The notes beneath the pieces are model-generated. The model was given only the letters and a program-made list of their open reading frames with translations, searched no databases and was not told where the DNA came from. This document shows positions 1 through 8,446 of a stretch of DNA of 64,000 nucleotides, one piece after another (the stretch's first letter is position 1; each line of letters opens with the position of its first letter). The translations under genes and the position numbers were made by a program. Origin of the DNA: Nannocystis pusilla (lineage in GTDB: Bacteria > Myxococcota_A > Polyangia > Nannocystales > Nannocystaceae); the NCBI RefSeq assembly GCF_026626665.1, contig NZ_JAPNKE010000002.1:11304001-11368000 (forward strand). Reading direction: 5' to 3'.

Positions 1-1328
1 GATTGCGGCGGCGGGTTGGTGCTCCACTGCACCGCGACGACCTGGTAGTTGAGCCACACCGAATCGGGGTAGGTGGCGCGGATGGTCGTCCACGCGGTCT
101 GGTTGACGGCCTGGGAGTCGCTGCCGACCGGGGCCAGGCGGGTCACGCGGATCGGCGCAGGGGCCGGGCAGCCGTCGCCGATCCAGTACTGCGGCGGCAG
201 GTTGGCGTCGCAGCCGACCGTGACGCTCGCCTGGTCCTTGTATTGACAGGCGGCGGGGACCTGGACGGTGCGCGGCTGGCAGCTCGGGTCGTAGAAGTTC
301 CAGACCTTCTGGGTCGTCGCGGCGTCGGCGACGTCGGGGGCGTTGTCGACGTGCTCGAAGGTCGCCCACACCCAGGTCGGCTGGGCCTGGGTCTTGTGGA
401 TGACGTGCAGGCCGACGAGGGCGACGGTCAGGGCCTGGCACTTCTGGGTGGCCGGATCGACGACCACCGCCTGCGCCAGCTTGTAGCGGTTCCACTGGGC
501 GTCGTCCGGGTTCGGGACCTCCATCCAGGCGGCCTTGAGCTCGAGGGCGCCGACCTCCGAGGGCTGGAAGGTGCCGATCGGCAGGGCCAGGGCGGTGCTC
601 GGGTTCTTCTGATAATAGGCGGCCTGGCCGTCGCGGTTGTAGAGCTGGTTCTGCACAATTGCGTCGTACTCGTCCTCGCTGACGCGGACCTCGTACCAGA
701 CGTTGTTGCCGCGGACGTCGCCGAGCCACGCGGGGGCGTTGCGCGGGGCGGCCTGCTGGCCGTCGCCGGACTCGAACTCGCTCGAGAACTTGGTCGACAT
801 GGTCAGCGGAATCGCTGCGCGCGCGGCGGCGGCGGTCATGCCCGCCTCGGCGAGGCACTCGGGGGTGATCGTCGGCGGCGTGCCCCACGGCGGCGGGGCG
901 CTGCCGTCGGGTCGGAACAGCTGGTTGCTGCTCATGTAGCCCTGCCACGCGACCGGGCCGGTGTCGCCCGGGTCGCCGAAGCCGACGCCGCTGGCGACGG
1001 GCCAGTTGAGGGCGATGAACTCCTGCCAGCCGAAGCAGTTGGCGTCGGTGTCGTTGCTGCGCGGGTAGATGTCCGGCGGGACGGTGCCGTTCAGCTGCAG
1101 CGGGTAGGGGCAGGCGCCGGCGGCCGCCGCGTTGGTGGCGGTCGCCTTGGCGTCGGGCGCCTTGGCGTCGGGCGCCTTGGCGTCGGGCGCCTTGGCGTCG
1201 GGCGCCCCGGCGACCGCCTTCTTCGCCGCGGGCTGCTCGCGCGGCGTGGCGGCGGGTTCGGCGGGCTCCTGCCCGGCGCCGCAGGCGAGCGGGCCGAGCA
1301 GGGCGAGCAAGAGTGGTCTTGAAGACAT
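1..1328 (-). CDS. Secreted lipoprotein of unknown function, 3' end beyond window
   Basis: The ATG at 1328 opens a frame with no stop down to base 1, so at least 442 residues are present and the C-terminus is missing. The N-terminus is a lipoprotein signal, MSSRPLLLALLGPLAC, with lipobox Cys16. A low-complexity linker with four APDAK repeats follows, then a globular region with WQEFIALNWP and HVIHKTQAQPTWVWATFEHV. I recall similar stretches in conserved secreted bacterial proteins of unknown function, some annotated as cytochrome c-family; no CxxCH is seen here, so I assign no function. The start lies only 5 bases after the stop of the upstream gene, and its ATG belongs to a CATG-N10 repeat, so the two genes are probably co-transcribed and coupled. 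Confidence 0.8.
   Translation of the reverse strand, partial: MSSRPLLLALLGPLACGAGQEPAEPAATPREQPAAKKAVAGAPDAKAPDAKAPDAKAPDAKATATNAAAAGACPYPLQLNGTVPPDIYPRSNDTDANCFGWQEFIALNWPVASGVGFGDPGDTGPVAWQGYMSSNQLFRPDGSAPPPWGTPPTITPECLAEAGMTAAAARAAIPLTMSTKFSSEFESGDGQQAAPRNAPAWLGDVRGNNVWYEVRVSEDEYDAIVQNQLYNRDGQAAYYQKNPSTALALPIGTFQPSEVGALELKAAWMEVPNPDDAQWNRYKLAQAVVVDPATQKCQALTVALVGLHVIHKTQAQPTWVWATFEHVDNAPDVADAATTQKVWNFYDPSCQPRTVQVPAACQYKDQASVTVGCDANLPPQYWIGDGCPAPAPIRVTRLAPVGSDSQAVNQTAWTTIRATYPDSVWLNYQVVAVQWSTNPPPQ
1144..1203 (-). repeat. Four perfect 15-bp repeats coding APDAK
   Basis: The unit GCCTTGGCGTCGGGC (plus strand) occurs four times head to tail at 1144, 1159, 1174 and 1189. It encodes (APDAK)4 in the linker between the lipid-anchor Cys and the globular part of the minus-strand lipoprotein. 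Perfect identity suggests recent slippage, so linker length may vary among strains. Confidence 0.85.
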
Positions 1329-1357
1329 GGTCTTCAGGCCATGTCCTTGGTGACAGG
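1326..1357. repeat. CATG-N10 repeat at a gene junction
   Basis: CATG at 1326, CATG at 1340 and CAGG at 1354 are spaced exactly 14 bp. Read on the minus strand the spacers are TCACCAAGGA and GCCTGAAGAC. The repeat covers the last codons and TGA of the upstream gene and supplies the ATG of the downstream lipoprotein gene. Confidence 0.75.
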
Positions 1358-3037
1358 GTCGACGACGTTGAGCAGCGCCGGCATGGCGATGGTCGCGGTC
1401 TGGCCGGGGTTGCTGACGAGGGCGTCGCGCAGGCCGGGGGCGGCGTCGGCGTCGACGTTGACGAGCAGCGACAGGGCCCAGCTGTCCGAGGGGTAGGTGT
1501 TGCCGGGGATGGCGTAGTTGACCCGCTGCATGGCACCGCCCGAGACGTGGACGCCGGGGCCGAACGAGACGTTCGGGAGCTGCGGCGGGTCGAGCAGGCC
1601 GGTGAGGACCAGCGTCAGGGGTCGTCGCACGGCCCCGGGCTCGATGTGCGGCGCGATCATGGTGCTGTTGCTGGCGAGGTTCATCGGCTGGCCGACCGGG
1701 TTGGCCACCGAGGTCGCGAGCATGGCGTCGAACACGGGCGTGTTGAACAGCTGCAGCGCCTGGGCCTGCGAGACGGCAGGGCTGCCGGCGCACGCCTGCG
1801 CGGCCGGGCCGGGCTGCTGCGGCAGGGCCATGGCGGCGATCTGCATGTTGAAGGTCTGGGCGATCTGGGCCGCCCACTGGACCGGGACGCCGTCGACCTG
1901 GAGGTCGCTGATCGTGAAGCCGAGCTCGGCCGGGACCTCGAACACGGCGTGGAGGATGAAGTTGCCGGGGAGCGAGTTGCCGGCCGGGTCGGTCAGCGAC
2001 TGCTGGCCGCGCTTGACGGTCCAGAAGGTGCGGGGATCGACGCCGCGCGGGCCGGTGATCCGGCCGAAATTCGGGGTCTGGATGTAGAGGCCGGGCGGAT
2101 TGGCCAGAGTCGCCTTGGCCGACGGGATGGCAGGAGTGGGCGGGGTGACGACGAGGTTGACGCTCTGGCCGATGTGCGGATCGGAGTTGCGGCCGATCTG
2201 GCCGAACTGGGCGCAGCAGATCAGGGTGTTGGGGTTGGCGTTGCCGCTGGTGCGCGGGGTGGTGGCGGCCCCGCCGAGGCCGATCTCGGTCTGCAGGGTG
2301 TTCGGCGTGCTGGTCAGGTGCATCGCGCCGCCCGCCGAGGCGGTCGAGGCGGTGCCGCGGTTCCACCGGTTGAGCGGGTCGTAGGCGGGCCGGCCGGTCG
2401 AGGCGTCGATCACCGGGTTGCCGGCGCTGTCGCGCAGGTACAGGTCCTCGAGGGCGATCTGCGGCTTGTCGAGGGTGCTGCGGTACAGCTCGACGACCCG
2501 CTGCGGGCTCACCATCCACAGCGTGTTCCAGTACTCCGGGTTCTCGCAGGTGAAGTCGATGCGGACGATCTGGCCCTGCGCGTTGCGGGTGATGCTCCAC
2601 TCGCAATACTCGTCCTGCCAGCCGCGCGGGCCGTAGGGGCCGTAGGGGATCTTGGCGGTGTCCGAGGCGTCGCACGGGTCGGCGGGGATCTGGCCGAAGG
2701 TGTTACCGGCGGTGTCGTAGCCGGTGTCGGCCAGCGACCACATGTTGGCGTTGGAGATGTTGGGGAAGTAGTACTTGATCCGCCCCGGCACCGGCGACCA
2801 GGTGATCTGGGCGTATTGCCCCTCGCTGATGTCGGTGGTGGTCGGGTCGAAGTACCAGGTCTGATCGCTGGAATTGGTGGCCGTCCACGGGTTACCCGTG
2901 ATGCCCTGGCGCGTGAACCCGCTGAGGTTGGTGTTCCACAGCTGGTTCATCCGATTCTGTAGCGTGCCGTCGGGGAAATCGACCTGGCAGGCGGGGGTCT
3001 GAAAGGTGGTCCATTGGGTGGACTTCGCGGTGATCAT
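1334..3037 (-). CDS. Conserved hypothetical protein, 567 aa
   Basis: I do not recognise a named family. The ATG at 3037 (MITAKSTQWTTFQTPACQVD) is preceded at good spacing by AGGAG, so it is preferred over the 90-residue Arg-rich upstream extension. No signal peptide or membrane segment is visible, so the protein is probably soluble, or exported by a system with no cleavable signal. It is rich in Asn, Thr, Pro and aromatic residues, with motifs such as IDFTCENPEYW and VSPQRVVELYRS around residues 180-215 and a Cys pair (ICCAQF) in the middle. It ends within the CATG-N10 repeat and is followed after 5 bases by a lipoprotein gene, so the two probably act together at the cell surface (inference). 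Confidence 0.8.
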   Translation of the reverse strand: MITAKSTQWTTFQTPACQVDFPDGTLQNRMNQLWNTNLSGFTRQGITGNPWTATNSSDQTWYFDPTTTDISEGQYAQITWSPVPGRIKYYFPNISNANMWSLADTGYDTAGNTFGQIPADPCDASDTAKIPYGPYGPRGWQDEYCEWSITRNAQGQIVRIDFTCENPEYWNTLWMVSPQRVVELYRSTLDKPQIALEDLYLRDSAGNPVIDASTGRPAYDPLNRWNRGTASTASAGGAMHLTSTPNTLQTEIGLGGAATTPRTSGNANPNTLICCAQFGQIGRNSDPHIGQSVNLVVTPPTPAIPSAKATLANPPGLYIQTPNFGRITGPRGVDPRTFWTVKRGQQSLTDPAGNSLPGNFILHAVFEVPAELGFTISDLQVDGVPVQWAAQIAQTFNMQIAAMALPQQPGPAAQACAGSPAVSQAQALQLFNTPVFDAMLATSVANPVGQPMNLASNSTMIAPHIEPGAVRRPLTLVLTGLLDPPQLPNVSFGPGVHVSGGAMQRVNYAIPGNTYPSDSWALSLLVNVDADAAPGLRDALVSNPGQTATIAMPALLNVVDPVTKDMA

Positions 3038-3515
3038 GGCGGCTCCTGGGTTCGCGGTCGGGTGGTGGCAATGCAGATAGTCGCCTCGACGCGCCACTCC
3101 GCCGATCGAGGCACGAGCCCGCCCTGCGCGCACGGCGGGGCCGTGGCGCTCGCGGCGGTGGAAACTCGCGACCGCACCATACGCCGAAAGCATTTCGTCA
3201 CGCTTCAAAAAGATGCGGCGGCCGTATGCGCCGAGCCGACGCCGGGAAATGCGTAGAGTGCGAAATCGCCAAAGATGACTGTGTAAACAACCCGGGCGCC
3301 GCGACAATGGCGAGTGAGACGTTCATCCCGGACGGCGGTCAGGTCGCCGATTCCGCGCGGTCCTGAACGTTACCGACGTTGCTGGATCTGCGCGTGCTCG
3401 CTTAACGTCATTCGCGCCGCGCCGCGCCGGTCGACGCGGCGCCGACGGGGCGCGCGGCGACCCGCGCGCTCACAGGAGATCTCGGCGCGGCGCGCTGCGG
3501 GAGGCCCGGACGGAG
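3038..3515. other. Intergenic region with probable promoter for the 567-aa gene
   Basis: This lies between the 5' end of the minus-strand 567-aa gene and the 3' end of the graspetide operon. The most AT-rich part, about 3175-3290, is the likely place for the promoter of the minus-strand gene, but I cannot name -35/-10 boxes with confidence. No CATG-N10 repeat and no coding frame with convincing codon use was seen. Confidence 0.4.
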
Positions 3516-3535
3516 GATTCCCCGGCGGGGGAATC
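3516..3535 (-). terminator. Hairpin at the 3' end of the graspetide operon
   Basis: GATTCCCC and GGGGAATC form a perfect 8-bp stem around a GGCG loop. It overlaps the TGA of the last operon gene (stop at 3534-3536). There is no U-tract after it in the minus direction, so it is either a weak intrinsic terminator or a 3' end stabiliser. Confidence 0.45.
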
Positions 3536-4172
3536 ACGGGGCGGAGGGCTCGCCCTGGTACCGCAATTCGAGGGTTTGGGTGCGGCCGGTCGCGGGCGCG
3601 GCGGGCAGGGTGACGACGAACAGGCGATCGTAGGCGTCGTCGGGGAGCGAGGGCTGGCCGCCGGCGTCGACGGTGCCCTGCACCTGGCCGCCGAGAGCGT
3701 CGATGAGCCCGGGCACCGTGTTCGAGTGGCCGGCGACGACGGCGATCGCTCCGGCCGGGAGGGCGCGCAGGGCCGCGACGAGCTCCTGCGGGGCGGCCGC
3801 GGGCAGGACCGTGATCTGCAGGCCGGCGGCGTCGGCGAGCGGGCGCAGGGTCGCCTGGGTGCGCCGGTACTCGCTGGCGAACAGGTGAGTGACGCCGGCG
3901 TGGCCGAGCAGCTCGGCCAGGGCCTTCGCGCGCGCCTCGCCGGCCGGGCTCAGGCTGGGGTCGCGCGGGTCGTCGGCGGCCTTTTCGCCGTGGCGCACGA
4001 AGATGGCGGTGGTCAGGGCGACGGGGACCGCGGGCGCCTCGGCCAAGGCGGGGGCCGTGGACGGAGCGGCGGGCTTGCAGGCGGTCCACGCCAGCGAGAG
4101 CAGACCGGCCAGGCCCAGGGCGGCGAACCGGCGACGGAACGGAGGGGTGAGGCGGGAGCGGGCGCGAGGCAT
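3534..4172 (-). CDS. Histidine phosphatase-family lipoprotein
   Basis: The sequence has the RHG signature of the phosphoglycerate-mutase-like histidine phosphatases (IFVRHGEKA), a downstream SEYRRTQAT stretch and the second catalytic His in VAGHSNTVPGL. Family members remove phosphate from small molecules or proteins through a phospho-His intermediate; the substrate here is unknown. The chosen ATG at 4172 gives a normal lipoprotein signal ending in LLSLAWTAC. A longer start at 4229, inside the CATG-N10 repeat, would add 19 residues and an unusually long n-region; neither has a clear ribosome site. As last gene of the graspetide operon it may be a passenger or a surface accessory. Confidence 0.8.
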   Translation of the reverse strand: MPRARSRLTPPFRRRFAALGLAGLLSLAWTACKPAAPSTAPALAEAPAVPVALTTAIFVRHGEKAADDPRDPSLSPAGEARAKALAELLGHAGVTHLFASEYRRTQATLRPLADAAGLQITVLPAAAPQELVAALRALPAGAIAVVAGHSNTVPGLIDALGGQVQGTVDAGGQPSLPDDAYDRLFVVTLPAAPATGRTQTLELRYQGEPSAP

Positions 4173-4226
4173 GGTCGTCGACTCGGATGCGCGCGGCGGG
4201 CGGGAGGTTTCGCGCGCGGTCGTGGG

Positions 4227-4244
4227 CATGTCCGGAAGGACATG
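4227..4244. repeat. Single CATG-N10-CATG hairpin
   Basis: CATG TCCGGAAGGA CATG, close to the family consensus: a 7-bp stem with a GGAA loop. It lies between the stop of the lipoprotein adaptor gene (4245) and the start of the phosphatase gene, inside the graspetide operon. Confidence 0.8.
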
Positions 4245-5123
4245 TCACTCGCCGCCGAAGCGGACCTGGGCGACGGTGCCGACGCGGAGGGCGGCCGCCT
4301 GGTCGCCGTGCAGGCGGGCCTCGGCGAAGATAAGCCGGGTGCCGACCTCGATCTCCGGGGCGATCGTGATCACCTCGCCGGCGAGCTCGGGGCCGTCGAC
4401 GAAGCGGACGGTGACGGGGGCGCCGAGGCGCAGGGCCTGGCTGCGGGCCTCGGGGACGGCGAAGCGGAGCACGCGGGCGTCGGAGATCAGGCGCACCACC
4501 GGCTCGCCCGCGGTCAAGGTGGCGCCGGCGTCGACGTGGCGGCTGGCGATGACGCCGGCGAACGGGGCCCGCAGCTCGGCCTCGGCGATCCGCGCGGTGG
4601 CCTCCTCCATCTTGCTGCGCTGCTGCCACATCGAGGCCCCGGCCCCGCGCTTGCGCGCGGCCGCCAGCTTCTCGGCGTAGCGCTGCTCGCGGAGCTCGGC
4701 GCGCGAGACGTAGTCCTCGAGCTGCTCGACGTCGGCGCGCACCATCCGGGCCCGCTCGAGCTCGAGCTCGAGCCGCTCGAGCTCGGCGCTCGAGGCCTTC
4801 CACGCGGCGGTCGCCATCGCCAGCTCGCTGCGATCGCCGCGCACGTCCATCTCGGCGACGACGTCGCCCTGATCCACGTGATCGCCGACCTCGAGGTCGA
4901 GCCGCGCCAGGCGCGAGAAGCCCGACGAGACGAGGACGACCTCGGCCTCGGGCACCAGGACGCCGACCATCGGCGCAGGCGCGGGCGCAGGGGCGGGGGC
5001 GGGCACGGCGGCGTGTTCGGCCGGGGTGGGGTCGGCCGGGGCGGAGGCAGGCGGGCCGCAGGCGGCGAGGAGAAGGGCCATCAAGCACGTCGCCAGGCGC
5101 GCGCGAGGTGGTGAGGCGGACAT
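4245..5123 (-). CDS. Periplasmic adaptor lipoprotein (HlyD/RND membrane-fusion type)
   Basis: This 292-residue lipoprotein has lipobox LLAAC, an (AP)n linker, a biotinyl-lipoyl-like half (VGDHVDQGDVVAEMDVRGDR), a long alpha-helical hairpin rich in Glu, Arg and Ala (about residues 100-165), the second lipoyl half (LRAPFAGVIASRHVDAGATL) and a beta-barrel domain with VTVRFVDGPELAGEV. This is the plan of membrane-fusion adaptors that bridge an inner-membrane exporter to the outer membrane. It is the second adaptor of the graspetide operon; the other is membrane-anchored. The start ATG sits in a CATGTCC element at 5121. It follows the ABC exporter gene after a 128-bp gap filled with CATG-N10 units. 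Confidence 0.88.
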   Translation of the reverse strand: MSASPPRARLATCLMALLLAACGPPASAPADPTPAEHAAVPAPAPAPAPAPMVGVLVPEAEVVLVSSGFSRLARLDLEVGDHVDQGDVVAEMDVRGDRSELAMATAAWKASSAELERLELELERARMVRADVEQLEDYVSRAELREQRYAEKLAAARKRGAGASMWQQRSKMEEATARIAEAELRAPFAGVIASRHVDAGATLTAGEPVVRLISDARVLRFAVPEARSQALRLGAPVTVRFVDGPELAGEVITIAPEIEVGTRLIFAEARLHGDQAAALRVGTVAQVRFGGE

Positions 5124-5163
5124 GTCCGAAGGGATAGGCTTGGCGGCGAACCTTGTTTGGCTA

Positions 5164-5237
5164 CACGTCTTCGAATACATGCCCGGAAAGACATGTCTTT
5201 GAAGACATGCCTTGGAAAACATGTCCGAAAGAACATT
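5164..5237. repeat. CATG-N10 array, five spacers
   Basis: Tetranucleotides CACG, CATG, CATG, CATG, CATG and CATT begin at 5164, 5178, 5192, 5206, 5220 and 5234, exactly 14 bp apart. Spacers include TCTTTGAAGA (perfect 3-bp arms) and CCCGGAAAGA. It fills the gap between the ABC exporter gene and the lipoprotein adaptor gene in the minus-strand operon, where it would appear in the mRNA as overlapping alternative hairpins. Confidence 0.9.
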
Positions 5238-5251
5238 GTGCCGGAGTCGCC

Positions 5252-7462
5252 TCACGCCGCCCCCTTCTCGTACAGCCGGCGGTACTGCAGGCAGCGGCCC
5301 AGCAGCTCGTCGTGGCGGCCGGCGTCGACCAGGCGGGCCTGGTCCATCACCAGGATGACGTCGGCGGCGATCACGGTGCTGAGGCGGTGGGCGATGACGA
5401 TCCGCGTGCACCGCAGGGCCGCGAGCGAGCGCTGGATGGCGGCCTCGCTGATCGTGTCGAGGTTGCTGGTGGCCTCGTCGAGCAGGAGGATCGCGGGCTT
5501 GCCGGCGAGGGCGCGGGCGAGCGCGAGCCGCTGGCGCTGACCGCCCGACAGCGAGGCGCCGCCGTCGGCGAGGATCGTCTCGTAGCCCATCGGCAGGGCG
5601 GCGATCGCGTCGTGGATCGACGCGGCGCGGGCGGCCTCGATCACCTCCTCGAGCGTCATGTCGGGCCGGCCGAGGGCGATGTTGTCGCGGATCGACACGC
5701 CGAACAATTCGCCGCGCTGGGTGACGACGCCGAGCTGCTCGCGCACGCTGCGGAGGTCGAGGCCGGCGAGGTCGAGGCCGTCGTAGAGGACGCGGCCCTG
5801 CTGCGGGCGGTAGAGCCCGACGAGCAGCTTGGCGAGGGTCGACTTGCCGGCCCCGGAGGCGCCGACGACGGCGACGAACTGACCGGGCTCGATGTCGACC
5901 GAGACGTCGACGACGGCCGGGGGGACGCTGTCGGAGTAGCGGAAGGAGATCGACTCGGTCTTGATCTGCCCCGAGAGCTTCGGCGCCCGCTTGACCTTCG
6001 TGGGGTCCTGCTCGGGCTCGGACTGCATGACGTCCTCGATGCGCTCGAGGTAGCTGCCGAGCAGCTGGAACTTGAGGGTGACGGCGACCAGCGCCGACAG
6101 CGGGCCGAGGAAGCCGGCGCCGAGCGCCGACAGGCCGAGCATCGCGCCGAGGCTGAGCTCGTCCGAGAGCACGAGGGTGGCGCCCGTGCCGAGGATCACC
6201 AGCGGCGCGGCCATGCCGAAGCTGCTGAGCAGCGCGCCGACCAGCGCGTCGAGCCGGCCGCGCCGCAGCGAGACGTTGAGCGCGTCGACGAACAGGTTGG
6301 ACCAGCGGTCGACGGCGCGGAACTCGGCGCCCATGCTCTTCAGGGTCTCGATGCCGCCCAGCAGCTCGACCTCGTAGCTCGAGGTCTTGGCCTGCGCGGC
6401 CAGGCTCTCGCTCATCAGCTCGCGCTGGATCCGCCGCGTGGCCCAGTAGAGCGAGAGCTGCACGGCGCCGAGCAGGACGACGACGCCGCCCATCAGCGGG
6501 CTGGCCCAGAAGATGAGCACGAGGTAGAGGCTGACGAGGGTGCCGTCGAGCACGGCCGAGAGCGCGCCGGAGGTGAGGATCTCGCGGACCACGGCGTTGC
6601 TGCCGAGGCGCAGCATGAGGTCGCCGGTCGAGCGCCGCTGGAAGAAGGCGTAGGGCAGGTCGACGAGGTGGTCGAGGAAGCCGATCGTCATGTCGGCGTC
6701 GAGCAAGGTGCGCAGCTGGACGAGCAGGTTGGCCCGCACCCACGAGCTGATGAAGGTGAAGACGACCATCATCGCCAGGCCGGCGACGAGGACCTGCAAG
6801 AGGTCGAAGTCGCCGCGCGGGATGATGCGGTCGACGAGCAAGGTGGTCATCAGCGGCAGCGCCAGCGCGAGCAGCTGGACGAGCACCGACATCAACAGGG
6901 AGCGGGTCCACAGGGCCGGGTGCGCGAGGATCTTGCCGAGGTAGCGGCGCACGAGCGGCCGCTGCCGCCGCTCGGGCGCGAAGGCCTCGCCGGGCTCGAG
7001 CAGGAGGGCGACGCCGGTGAAGGCCTGGTCGAACTCGGCAGGGGTGATCCGCCGCCGGCCGTGGGCGGGATCGAGGATGTGGATCCCGCGCCGGTCGAGG
7101 CGATCGAAGACGACGAAGTGGTTGAACTCCCAGTGCAGGACGGCGCCCCGCGGGACGAGGCCGAGGTCTTCGAGGTCCTCGACCTGCACGCCGCGGCCGC
7201 GCAGGCCGTAGCTGCGGGCGGTGCGGAGGATGCCCAGCGCGCTGACGCCGTTGTGGTCGGCGCCCATGGCGGTGGCCAGCTCGTCGAGGCCGACCTCGCG
7301 GCCGTAGTAGCGCAGGACCATCGCCAGGCAGGCGGCGCCGCAGTCGGCGGCGGTCATCTGCTGGACGTGCTCGAGCTGGCCGCGCGGGCCGGGCGCGCCG
7401 AGCCGGCTCAGCGCCGGAAAGCGGCGAGACAGCGCGCGGTCGGGCTCGGGCGAGGTGCTCAT
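5252..7462 (-). CDS. C39-peptidase ABC exporter for a double-glycine leader peptide
   Basis: This 736-residue protein has all three parts of a bacteriocin/RiPP exporter. Residues about 30-165 are a C39 cysteine peptidase with Gln35, catalytic Cys41 (AADCGAAC), His115 (EFNHFVVF) and Asp131 (ILDPAHGRR). About 195-470 is a six-helix ABC membrane domain (STGDLMLRLGSN). About 500-736 is an ATPase with Walker A GASGAGKST, signature LSGGQRQR, Walker B ILLLDEATSNLD and the switch His in IVIAHRLST. Family members cut the leader after Gly-Gly and pump the core out. The precursor at 9492-9713 has a matching VTGG site. The start is 15 bases after the membrane adaptor gene, so the genes are one operon. 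Confidence 0.93.
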   Translation of the reverse strand: MSTSPEPDRALSRRFPALSRLGAPGPRGQLEHVQQMTAADCGAACLAMVLRYYGREVGLDELATAMGADHNGVSALGILRTARSYGLRGRGVQVEDLEDLGLVPRGAVLHWEFNHFVVFDRLDRRGIHILDPAHGRRRITPAEFDQAFTGVALLLEPGEAFAPERRQRPLVRRYLGKILAHPALWTRSLLMSVLVQLLALALPLMTTLLVDRIIPRGDFDLLQVLVAGLAMMVVFTFISSWVRANLLVQLRTLLDADMTIGFLDHLVDLPYAFFQRRSTGDLMLRLGSNAVVREILTSGALSAVLDGTLVSLYLVLIFWASPLMGGVVVLLGAVQLSLYWATRRIQRELMSESLAAQAKTSSYEVELLGGIETLKSMGAEFRAVDRWSNLFVDALNVSLRRGRLDALVGALLSSFGMAAPLVILGTGATLVLSDELSLGAMLGLSALGAGFLGPLSALVAVTLKFQLLGSYLERIEDVMQSEPEQDPTKVKRAPKLSGQIKTESISFRYSDSVPPAVVDVSVDIEPGQFVAVVGASGAGKSTLAKLLVGLYRPQQGRVLYDGLDLAGLDLRSVREQLGVVTQRGELFGVSIRDNIALGRPDMTLEEVIEAARAASIHDAIAALPMGYETILADGGASLSGGQRQRLALARALAGKPAILLLDEATSNLDTISEAAIQRSLAALRCTRIVIAHRLSTVIAADVILVMDQARLVDAGRHDELLGRCLQYRRLYEKGAA

Positions 7463-7477
7463 GGCGGGCGCCGAAGG

Positions 7478-8438
7478 TCAAAGGTGCTGCAGGGCCGGGA
7501 CCAGAGTCTCCAGCAGCGTCGCCGAGCGCACCTTGGCCTCGAGCGTGCCCTGCATGCCGTCGTACACGCGGTACTCGGTGCCGTCGGCGACGAAGGTGTC
7601 GGAGGGCAAGACGGTGACCACGACCACCACGGGGCCGTTGAGAGCGAGCGCGCCCTCGCGGTCGCGCCCGAGGTAGCGCATGGCCTCGGCCGGACCGACG
7701 ACCTCGTCGGCGACCGAGCGCACGACGACGTCCTGGCGGCTGTCGGGGAAGCCCTCGAGCGCGAGCGAGACGCGAGTGTCGGCGGCGCCGAGCAGCGGCC
7801 GGTAGTGGCCGGGGAACAGGCCGACGACCACGGTCTGCGCGGCGTCCTGCTCGACCGCGACGACGGCGTCGCCGGGCGCCAGCGCCTGGCCCGGACGCAC
7901 GCGCACGTCGGACACCACGCCGGGCTCGGGCGCGACCACCGAGCGCTCGGCCGCGCGCGCGCGCGAGCTGCAACTGGCCGTCGAGCGCGGCCAGCCGCTC
8001 GCGGCGGGAGTCGTCGGCCGGGGCGCGCAGCAGCTCGACCAGCCGCTGCTCGTACTCTCGCTCGACCCGCGCGAGCTCGGCCTGCTGCGAGGCGTCGTCG
8101 AGGCGCACCAGCACCTCGCCGGCCTCGACGCGCTGGCCGAGGCGCACCGGGATGGTCTGCACGGTGCCCGAGGCCGAGGTGGTGACGACCAATCGACCCT
8201 CGCGCCGCACCACCGCGCGGCCCTCGGCGTACTCGCCGACGCGCACGGTGGCGGCGAACACGAGGCCCGCGCCGACCAGCAAGATCGTCACGGTGACGGC
8301 CCAGCGCGTCCACGTGGGGACGATGTGCAGCGGGTGCCCGGGCCGCGAGGCGCGGCGGTGGGCCTCGAGCGCCGCGCCGCGGAAGATGACGCGGCGGGCG
8401 GCCTGCTCGGCCGCCTCGGTGTTGCTGGGCTCGCTCAC
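7478..8438 (-). CDS. Membrane-anchored HlyD-type adaptor, frameshifted at a CG run
   Basis: The N-terminal part starts at a GTG (8438) with AAGGA upstream. It has a cytoplasmic tail, one membrane helix (about residues 45-65, AVTVTILLVGAGLVFAATV) and the first lipoyl half (RLGQRVEAGEVLVRLDD). The C-terminal part (VAPEPGVVSDVRVRPGQAL to the end at 7478) continues in another frame. The break is at the (CG)7 run 7952-7965; one more CG unit restores a 320-residue protein of normal HlyD layout. I infer an assembly error or very recent slippage and treat it as one gene. A second GTG at 8450 overlaps the TGA of the synthetase gene. It is the probable partner of the C39 ABC exporter. Confidence 0.85.
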
Positions 8439-8446
8439 GGTGTCCT

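Noticed and set aside
5164..5237. The CATG arrays as a CRISPR array
   Set aside because: The repeat is only 4 bp with 10-bp spacers that are related to each other and palindromic; no cas genes are present.
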